Position numbers and translations under genes: made by a program | Notes under the pieces: generated by a model | Told to the model about the DNA's origin: nothing | The model's input: the letters and a program-made list of their open reading frames with translations, nothing else | Databases searched by the model: none | Origin: Chthoniobacterales bacterium | Lineage (GTDB): Bacteria > Verrucomicrobiota > Verrucomicrobiia > Chthoniobacterales > UBA10450 | Assembly: GCA_013812515.1 (NCBI GenBank) | Contig: JACCTI010000453.1 | Location: 1 to 21,614, forward strand | Direction: 5' to 3' | Length of the DNA: 21,614 nt | Part shown: piece after piece, positions 13,759 through 18,782 of the stretch | How the letters are laid out: every line of letters starts with the position of its first letter | Numbering within the stretch: the stretch's first letter is position 1

Positions 13759-14307
13759 TTATTCGTTTACGTCGGTCCGCGTCGTGAGGTTTGGGTCCGG
13801 CGCGTCACCTTGCCCCGCTTCGCCTCCCTTAGTCGGCGGTCGCTTTGGCTGGCTTTTCGCCTTTGGGCCGGGGGCGCTCGTTTTCTTCGCACCGCTTTTC
13901 GCGGCGCGCTTCGCTCCGCCTTTAGCACCCGTCGATTTCTTTGCGCCTTTCATCTTCTCACGTTTCTTGATCTCAATTTCATCAGTCAGGATGATGCGGA
14001 TATGGCTGCTGCGTTTCAGAATCCGGCTGCCACTCCCCCGTGCGCGCGGCATCATGCGCTTCATCGTCGGGCCTTCGCCGACCGTCGCCTCTTTCACGAC
14101 CAGGCCGTCGACTTTCAGATTAGCGTTGTTTTCCGCGTTCGCGACCGCGCTCTTCAGCGTCTTGTTAATCAATCCCGCCGCTTTCTTCGGGCTAAACGCG
14201 ACAAGGTCGAGCGCTGCCGAAACCGGCAGTCCCTGAATCGCGCGCGTGACCTCGCGCACCTTGAAGGGCGAGATCTTCGCGTACCTGTATATCGATCGAA
14301 CTTCCAT
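13759..14307 (-). CDS. rplV: 50S ribosomal protein L22 with long C-terminal tail
   Basis: L22 lines the exit tunnel with its beta-hairpin. The core (about 1-112) reads YRYAKISPFKVREVTRAIQG, LVAFSPKKAAGLINKTLKSA, AENNANLKVDGLVVKEATVG and then GPTMKRMMPRARGSGSRILK, the last being the tunnel hairpin, and ends in SSHIRIILTDE. The remaining roughly 70 residues are Lys/Ala/Gly/Pro-rich with an acidic end, giving 182 aa against about 110. The ATG follows the stop of the inserted unknown gene with no spacer (TAAATG), so L22 synthesis is probably coupled to it. Confidence 0.96.
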   Translation of the reverse strand: MEVRSIYRYAKISPFKVREVTRAIQGLPVSAALDLVAFSPKKAAGLINKTLKSAVANAENNANLKVDGLVVKEATVGEGPTMKRMMPRARGSGSRILKRSSHIRIILTDEIEIKKREKMKGAKKSTGAKGGAKRAAKSGAKKTSAPGPKAKSQPKRPPTKGGEAGQGDAPDPNLTTRTDVNE

Positions 14308-15144
14308 TTACTTTAAACTCACGTCCTGGCGTGCGTCGGCCTGAAGTCGATCACCCACCTTGATTTTTTCTTTCCCAGAATCCATTTCCTGAATTACCGC
14401 GCCGCAAATCTTCTGTCGCACATCCACCACCCGGAGCGTCGCGATCGTCTTGTCACCACGGACGACGCGCAACGGCATCCCGATCTTCACCCCCTGTTTT
14501 TCGCCGAGGTTGCCCACGACCAGCGACCACTCGTCTTTCACGCTCACGACGCTTCCATCCATCAAGTTCGGCTGCGGTTCGTTAGGCGCGCTTCCTTTCC
14601 CGATTAACTCGTTCATGCTCCGCAACTCCGCTTCCACTTCGGCCCGCGCTTTCGCGTCCCCACCGGACGATGTCTTCAACAACTGCAACATCGCTTCCGT
14701 GAGCCGCAGCATCTGGTCGCGATATTTTTCGCGCTCCTTCTGCATCAATTGCAAATCACTCACTGCGGTTAGAAGCCGTTGCTCGAGCTTCGTCTTGTCC
14801 TTGCTCGCTGACTCAAGTCCGAGCGCTTCCATGCGCAAACGCAGGTCCGAATACTTGCGGCGAAACAATTCCGCCTCCGCATTCGATTCCGCCAGACTCT
14901 CCGTTAACGTTTTCACCGATTCACTTTCCACCGCCAGCTGCTCGGCCAGCTCTTCGCCTTCCGAAGGCAGTGCGCCTGCGGTCGCCTGCGCGCCGGAGTA
15001 TTCAATTTTGGATTCTGACAAAGAACTATTTTCCTGCGCTGCCAGCTCTCCCGCTGCCCAGACGCTCCCTAACAACATGATCGCCGATCTTCGCCTAACG
15101 AATGCCGCTGCCGGCAAATCGAAAATCGAAAATCGAAAATTCAC
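14308..15144 (-). CDS. Unknown secreted coiled-coil protein inserted in the S10 operon
   Basis: This 278-aa ORF lies between rpsS and rplV, where bacteria normally have nothing. It begins with GTG 4 nt after the rpsS stop, and its TAA abuts the rplV ATG. Residues about 17-37 (RRR then SAIMLLGSVWAAGELAAQ) look like a signal peptide. About 60-165 is a Glu/Leu/Lys-rich coiled coil (AEQLAVESESVKTLTESLAE, LEQRLLTAVSDLQLMQKERE). About 195-270 is a beta-rich domain (GSVVSVKDEWSLVVGNLGEK, GVKIGMPLRVVRGDKTIATL, VGDRLQ), similar in rhythm to MreC-like beta modules. An envelope location is inferred. The first codons are encoded by a tandem repeat. An ATG at 15078 is an alternative start, but it would lose the basic n-region. 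I know no named family. Confidence 0.85.
   Translation of the reverse strand: MNFRFSIFDLPAAAFVRRRSAIMLLGSVWAAGELAAQENSSLSESKIEYSGAQATAGALPSEGEELAEQLAVESESVKTLTESLAESNAEAELFRRKYSDLRLRMEALGLESASKDKTKLEQRLLTAVSDLQLMQKEREKYRDQMLRLTEAMLQLLKTSSGGDAKARAEVEAELRSMNELIGKGSAPNEPQPNLMDGSVVSVKDEWSLVVGNLGEKQGVKIGMPLRVVRGDKTIATLRVVDVRQKICGAVIQEMDSGKEKIKVGDRLQADARQDVSLK
15116..15142. repeat. Tandem AAAATCG heptamer at the start of the inserted ORF
   Basis: About three and a half copies of the 7-mer AAAATCG lie head to tail (AAATCG, AAAATCG, AAAATCG, AAAAT). On the minus strand they encode residues 2-9 of the inserted ORF (NFRFSIFD). The composition resembles the TTCGAAATCCGAA repeats elsewhere in this locus, so this may be a short member or remnant of that family. 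Confidence 0.6.
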
Positions 15145-15148
15145 ACCG

Positions 15149-15427
15149 CTACTTCGTCACCTTGGCGGTGTGTGACCCGTGCTTCTTAAATATCCTCGTC
15201 GGCGAAAACTCGCCTAGCTTGTGACCGACCATGTTCTCGGTCACGAACACTGAATTAAAGATCTTCCCGTTGTGCACGAGGAACGTGTGTCCAACAAAAT
15301 CCGGCGTCACCATCGATCGGCGCGACCAGGTCTTGATCGGCTTCTTAACGCCACCGGCGTTCATTTTGTCGATCTTCTCCAGGAGAAAATCTTCGACGAA
15401 CGGCCCTTTCTTCAGTGATCTGCTCAT
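15149..15427 (-). CDS. rpsS: 30S ribosomal protein S19
   Basis: S19 in the 30S head pairs with S13 and contacts the 50S through bridge B1a. The 92-aa sequence starts MSRSLKKGPFVEDFLLEKID and has KTWSRRSMVTPDFVGHTFLV, HNGKIFNSVFVTENMVGHKL and the signature GEFSPTRIFKKHGS. Its length is family-typical. It is separated from rplB by about 100 bp holding a palindromic repeat, and from the next gene, an unknown secreted protein instead of rplV, by only 4 nt. Confidence 0.98.
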   Translation of the reverse strand: MSRSLKKGPFVEDFLLEKIDKMNAGGVKKPIKTWSRRSMVTPDFVGHTFLVHNGKIFNSVFVTENMVGHKLGEFSPTRIFKKHGSHTAKVTK

Positions 15428-15450
15428 TTGAATCTAAACGTTTTCTCTTT

Positions 15451-15513
15451 CCCTCATCTTCTCCCTAAGGAGAAGGAACTCCCTTTCCTACCGGGAGAGG
15501 GCTGGGGTGAGGG
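15451..15513. repeat. Palindromic repeat of the CTTCTCCC/GGGAGAGGG type (rplB-rpsS gap)
   Basis: The rplB-rpsS gap contains CTTCTCC-CTAA-GGAGAAG (about 15458-15475), a perfect 7-bp stem. It is followed by CCCTTTCC..GGGAGAGGG, all framed by CCCTCA (15451-15456) and its inverted copy TGAGGG (15508-15513). The GGGAGAGGGCTGGGGTGAGGG sense belongs to a widespread class of dispersed palindromic elements. Shorter relatives occur inside the 3' end of rplD. Confidence 0.65.
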
Positions 15514-15529
15514 TTCTTATCTCATCGAA

Positions 15530-16375
15530 TTACTTCTTCCGCCGCCGCTCCATGATGAAGTGATCGCTCGGCTTATGCTTCGAACGGGTTTTGAAACCTT
15601 TGGCCAATTGCCCCCAAGGGCTCGTTAGGTGCTGACGACCGCCGCCTCCCTTGGATTTCCCCTGGCCACCGCCGTTTGGATGATCGATCGGATTCATGAC
15701 CATGCCGCGAACGTGGGGGCGCTTACCCTGCCAGCGTGTCCGGCCCGCCTTGCCGCTGACCACGTTCATGTGATCGACGTTGCCCACCTGCCCAATCGTC
15801 GCGAAACAGGTCTCGTGAATCCGGCGGATTTCACCTGAGGGCAACTTCACGAGCGCGTAGCCCGCTTCGCGGTTGTTCAAGGTCGCTTGCTGTCCAGCGC
15901 TGCGCGCGACCTGACCACCACGACCCGGTGCGAGCTCGATGTTGTGAATGTTGGCCCCGAGCGGAATTGTGCTCAGCGGAAGCGAATTGCCGAGGTCCGG
16001 TGCAGCCGTTGGGCCGGACATGACGCGTGCTCCGGCCGCGAGGCCGTCTGGTGCGAGGATGTAGCTCATCTCCCCATCGGAATACTTAATCAGGGCGATA
16101 CGCGCCGAACGGTTCGGATCGTACTCGATCCCAACGACTTCAGCGGCGACGCCATGCTTGCGGCGCTTGAAGTCGATCTTGCGATACTTCTGCTTATGTC
16201 CGCCGCCAATGTGACGGGAGGTCAACCGGCCGTTATTGTTCCGGCCACCGCTCCGTTTTTTAACTTCAGTGAGGCTCTTGTGCGGCTTCGACTTTGTTGA
16301 CGTGATCTCCGCGAAAGTCGGGAGCGTCTTGAAACGCAGCGTCGGCGTGAGCGGGCGGTAATTGCGTATGGCCAT
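15530..16375 (-). CDS. rplB: 50S ribosomal protein L2
   Basis: L2 supports subunit association and the peptidyl transferase centre. The 281-aa sequence has RSGGRNNNGRLTSRHIGGGH, HKQKYRKIDFKR, EYDPNRSARIALIKYSDGEM, GQVARSAGQQATL, GKAGRTRWQGKRPHVRGMVM and NPIDHPNGGGQG. The functionally implicated first His of this motif is kept; the common HPHGGG reads HPNGGG here. After it comes a short Gly/Lys insert before TSPWGQLAKGFKTR. The start MAIRNYRPLTPTLRF is typical. Dispersed palindromes lie on both sides of this gene. Confidence 0.98.
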   Translation of the reverse strand: MAIRNYRPLTPTLRFKTLPTFAEITSTKSKPHKSLTEVKKRSGGRNNNGRLTSRHIGGGHKQKYRKIDFKRRKHGVAAEVVGIEYDPNRSARIALIKYSDGEMSYILAPDGLAAGARVMSGPTAAPDLGNSLPLSTIPLGANIHNIELAPGRGGQVARSAGQQATLNNREAGYALVKLPSGEIRRIHETCFATIGQVGNVDHMNVVSGKAGRTRWQGKRPHVRGMVMNPIDHPNGGGQGKSKGGGGRQHLTSPWGQLAKGFKTRSKHKPSDHFIMERRRKK

Positions 16376-16386
16376 GGCGGTTAAGT

Positions 16387-16528
16387 GTTCGAAATCCGAA
16401 ACTCGAAATCCGAAACAAATCCGAACCGCGAAGCGGCAAGTGCCGAAAGGGATCTCCCGCCGGTCCTGGTCAGTTTGAAATCTTGAAGATTAATCATTCG
16501 AGATGGTTTCGGACTTCGGATTTCGAAC
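16387..16528. repeat. TTCGAAATCCGAA inverted-repeat element (rplW-rplB gap)
   Basis: GTTCGAAATCCGAA at 16387-16400 is matched by its perfect 14-bp inverted copy TTCGGATTTCGAAC at 16515-16528, enclosing about 114 bp. A second direct copy, TCGAAATCCGAA, lies at 16403-16414, and GGTTTCGGAC precedes the right arm. No coding frame is supported inside. The structure resembles a small non-coding palindromic mobile element, or REP/MITE-like unit, and the same 13-mer recurs at 20969 and 21602. Confidence 0.75.
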
Positions 16529-16531
16529 TTT

Positions 16532-16816
16532 CTACACGAGATCGATCTTCTCGCCTTCTTTTAGCGTCACGATCGCCTTCTTCCAATGCGGCTTACGGCC
16601 GAAATCAGCGCGGCGTTCTCGCTTCTTTTTGCCTGCGTAATTGGCGGTATTCACCGCCACAACTTTCTTGTTAAAGAGCTGCTCGACGGCGCGTTTGATC
16701 TCGATCTTGTTCGCCTTCGGGCTAACGCGGAAAACGTATTTGTTCTGCTTCTCGCTCAGGAGGGAGGCTTTCTCCGTCAGGGAGGCCGTCTGGATGATAT
16801 CGAATACGTCCTTCAT
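16532..16816 (-). CDS. rplW: 50S ribosomal protein L23
   Basis: L23 lies at the tunnel exit and docks trigger factor and SRP. The 94-aa product has the family order: DVFDIIQTASLTEKASLLSE (the usual LTEKA near the N-terminus), KYVFRVSPKANKIEIKRAVE, QLFNKKVVAVNTANYAGKKK, then KKAIVTLKEGEKIDLV. Its length is normal. The ATG overlaps the rplD stop by 4 nt, so it depends on the extended L4 frame being translated to its end. Confidence 0.98.
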   Translation of the reverse strand: MKDVFDIIQTASLTEKASLLSEKQNKYVFRVSPKANKIEIKRAVEQLFNKKVVAVNTANYAGKKKRERRADFGRKPHWKKAIVTLKEGEKIDLV

Positions 16817-17592
16817 TCGCGCGCTCCTTGATCTGATGCCTTGCTCTTCGTCCGAGCGGATCCGCTCACCCTACCTTCTCCCTGCGGAAGAGGAGAACGC
16901 GCGGATCGTTTGCTTGAACCACGCCCGCCGCTCGCAGCATCCTCTCCCTCGGGGAGAGGAGGACGCGAAGCGCCAGATGAGGAGGAGGTGGTTCTTTCTC
17001 CGAGCGTCTCGAGCGCTTTGCCCGTAACCAAAATCTTGTCGAACGCGAGCAACTGCTCCGTGTTAACGTCGTTCGCGGTCGCGAGCAGCACCGGCTTCAC
17101 GTTGCGCGCAGCCCGATAGGTGTTCTCGTCGAACGAGTCCGAAATCAGCAGGACCTTCTTCGCGTCGGTCTGCTCCTTCAGCAGATTCAGGAACGACTTC
17201 GTCTTCGATTCTTTTACCGCGAAGGTGTCAATTGTCAGGACGTCCCCCGCGTTGATGCGTTCCGTCAGTGCTTTCTGGAACGCGAGACGACGCACAGTCT
17301 TGGGAACCTTTTTCGAATAATCGCGCGGCTTCGGGCCGAACACGACCCCGCCGCCACGCCAGATCGGCGAAGACTTGTAACCGGCACGCGCACGGCCGGT
17401 GCCCTTCTGACGCCACGGCTTCGCGCCCGAAAGGGCTACTTCCGCCTTCGTCTTCGTATTCGCCGAGCCGGAACGACGCGCTGCGCGCATCGCGATTACG
17501 GCGTCGTGTACTGCCTGAGTCCCGCGGCCGCCTTCGATCAACGTGATCTTCGCCTCGCGCGCTGCGTCTGCCGTTAAAACCTTCGCGCTCAT
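16813..17592 (-). CDS. rplD: 50S ribosomal protein L4 with repeat-derived C-terminal tail
   Basis: L4 lines the peptide tunnel and, in E. coli, represses the S10 operon. Residues 1 to about 200 are standard: SGAKPWRQKGTGRARAGYKS, SPIWRGGGVVFGPKPRDYSK, KVPKTVRRLAFQKALTERI and the end LLAFDKILVTGKALETLGER. The last roughly 59 residues are not L4-like: a Thr/Ser run, then SRPPLPEGEDAASGGRGSSK and ARSPLPQGEGRVSGSARTK. The underlying DNA (16816-16992) contains palindromes of the intergenic repeat class, so the tail looks like a translated repeat insertion. The frame stays open and the stop overlaps rplW by 4 nt. The rplC stop overlaps the start by 4 nt. Confidence 0.96.
   Translation of the reverse strand: MSAKVLTADAAREAKITLIEGGRGTQAVHDAVIAMRAARRSGSANTKTKAEVALSGAKPWRQKGTGRARAGYKSSPIWRGGGVVFGPKPRDYSKKVPKTVRRLAFQKALTERINAGDVLTIDTFAVKESKTKSFLNLLKEQTDAKKVLLISDSFDENTYRAARNVKPVLLATANDVNTEQLLAFDKILVTGKALETLGERTTSSSSGASRPPLPEGEDAASGGRGSSKRSARSPLPQGEGRVSGSARTKSKASDQGARE
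16864..16966. repeat. Two in-frame palindromic repeat copies within rplD
   Basis: The plus strand carries CCTCTCCC-TCG-GGGAGAGG (16941-16959), a perfect 8-bp stem. A more degenerate unit, CTCACCCTACCTTCTCCCTG followed by CGGAAGAGGAG, lies at about 16865-16895. Both have the sense and sequence of the CTTCTCCC/GGGAGAGGG element in the rplB-rpsS gap (15451-15513). On the minus strand they encode the PLPEGE and PLPQGEGRVS parts of the L4 tail. Confidence 0.7.
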
Positions 17593-18287
17593 TTCTTGGT
17601 AGCGGCGGCGCCCCCGCCGCCGATCTGAGCTTCCGCCTGCGACGAGGTCGTCACAGCCACAGGCTTCTTGATCGCCGGCCTAACGACCACAAAACTGCCA
17701 TTCGCGCCCGGGACCGCGCCGCTGATTAAAATTACCTTTTCGGTCTCGCGCACCTGCATGACCTGGAGATTCTGCACGGTCACACGTTCGTCGCCCATGT
17801 GACCCGGCATGCCCATGTTCTTCCAAATCCGGCCCGGCGTGGAACGATTGCCGATGGCGCCGTTGCGGCGGTGCGTCTTCGAACCGTGCGCCGCGCCCTG
17901 GCCCGCAAAATTATGCTTCTTCATCACGCCTTGGAAACCTTTGCCTTTCGATTTCCCGATCACGTCGACCCAATCGCCCGGCGCGAACTGCGTCACGCTG
18001 AGGTTGATCTCGCCTTCGGGCGCATCTTCCTTGAGCCGGAATTCGCGCATCAGCTTCTTTGGCTCGGAACCCGCGGCGGCAAACTCGCCCAGGAGCGCTT
18101 TGTTGACGCGCGATTCCTTCTGTGCGCCGAATCCGACTTTGACGGCCGAATAACCGTCGTTGTCGGCGGTCACGCGCCTAACGAGCACGTTGTCACCCGC
18201 CGCGATCACCGTCACCGGACGCAGCTTGCCATTCGCGTCGTAGACGCTGGTCATGCCGATTTTTTGTCCTAAAAGTCCGATGCTCAT
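17589..18287 (-). CDS. rplC: 50S ribosomal protein L3
   Basis: L3 is an assembly initiator reaching towards the peptidyl transferase centre. The start MSIGLLGQKIGMTSVYDANG at 18287 is set by homology. The frame continues upstream to 18413, but that part (for example GETPGRRTGQRPVP) is translated intergenic repeat and is rejected. Features include VTVIAAGDNVLVRRVTADND, FAPGDWVDVIGKSKGKGFQG and VMKKHNFAGQGAAHGSKTHR (the Gln in the central loop is the usual methylation site), with GSIGNRSTPGRIW-type GAIGNRSTPGRIWKNMGMPG. The end has about 20 extra Gly/Ala-rich residues. The total is 232 aa. No clear Shine-Dalgarno precedes the ATG. Confidence 0.97.
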   Translation of the reverse strand: MSIGLLGQKIGMTSVYDANGKLRPVTVIAAGDNVLVRRVTADNDGYSAVKVGFGAQKESRVNKALLGEFAAAGSEPKKLMREFRLKEDAPEGEINLSVTQFAPGDWVDVIGKSKGKGFQGVMKKHNFAGQGAAHGSKTHRRNGAIGNRSTPGRIWKNMGMPGHMGDERVTVQNLQVMQVRETEKVILISGAVPGANGSFVVVRPAIKKPVAVTTSSQAEAQIGGGGAAATKK

Positions 18288-18349
18288 GTCTGTGGGCTTG
18301 CAAAAGGGTGAAGGGCGAACGCTAAATCTTCGGGGCACGGGCCTCTGGC

Positions 18350-18415
18350 CTGTGCGGCGACCGGGGGTTTCGCCTGGTTTCGACACGGCAGGCGAGACGC
18401 CCGTCAGCCGCACAG
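18350..18415. repeat. Nested hairpin repeat in the rpsJ-rplC gap
   Basis: The 183-bp rpsJ-rplC gap holds CTGTGCGGC (18350-18358) with its perfect inverted copy GCCGCACAG (18407-18415). Nested inside is GTTTCGCCTG (18367-18376) against CAGGCGAGAC (18389-18398), with one mismatch. Together they make a roughly 66-nt stem-loop. Its translated sense (GETPG, RTGQRPVP) is the kind of text that dispersed repeats give in related genomes. It lies where an S10-type leader could be, but the L4-binding leader of E. coli is not recognisable. Confidence 0.7.
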
Positions 18416-18470
18416 CTGGGACGGCCGGGCTCCGACGCCTCGCTCATTGCGTTGTCAAGGTTCAAACTCA

Positions 18471-18782
18471 TCAGATCTTGATCGTGATGTCGACACCCGC
18501 CGGCAGGTTCAGCTTCTTCAGCTCGTCGACCGTCTTCGCAGTCGGTTCAATGATGTCCAGGAGGCGCTTGTGCGTGCGGATCTCAAATTGATCCATCGAC
18601 TTCTTGTCCACATGTGGAGAGCGATTGACCGTGAATTTCTCGATCAACGTCGGAAGTGGAATCGGACCTGCGACCCGCGCGCCGGTGCGCTTTGCGGTCT
18701 CAACGATGTCCACCGCCGATTGGTCTAGCATCCGATGATCGAATGCCTTGAGACGAATCCGAATACGTTGCCCGCTGGCCAT
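18471..18782 (-). CDS. rpsJ: 30S ribosomal protein S10
   Basis: S10 is a 30S head protein that also acts as NusE in antitermination. The 103-aa product has QRIRIRLKAFDHRMLDQSAV, ETAKRTGARVAGPIPLPT, the loop FTVNRSPHVDKKSMDQFEIR, THKRLLDIIEPT and the end LNLPAGVDITIKI. Its length is normal. The ATG overlaps the fusA stop by one base (TAATG), so S10 is coupled to EF-G. It thus belongs transcriptionally to the str side, with the repeat-filled gap separating it from rplC. Confidence 0.98.
   Translation of the reverse strand: MASGQRIRIRLKAFDHRMLDQSAVDIVETAKRTGARVAGPIPLPTLIEKFTVNRSPHVDKKSMDQFEIRTHKRLLDIIEPTAKTVDELKKLNLPAGVDITIKI

Noticed and set aside
14450..15175. Plus-strand ORF of 241 codons opposite the inserted unknown gene
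   Set aside because: Ser-rich and without domain pattern. The minus-strand frame has a signal peptide, coiled coil, beta domain and tight operon junctions, so it is the real gene.
18288..18413. N-terminal extension of the rplC reading frame (42 codons)
   Set aside because: It is translated intergenic repeat with a strong hairpin; L3 homology begins at MSIGLLGQKIGMT.
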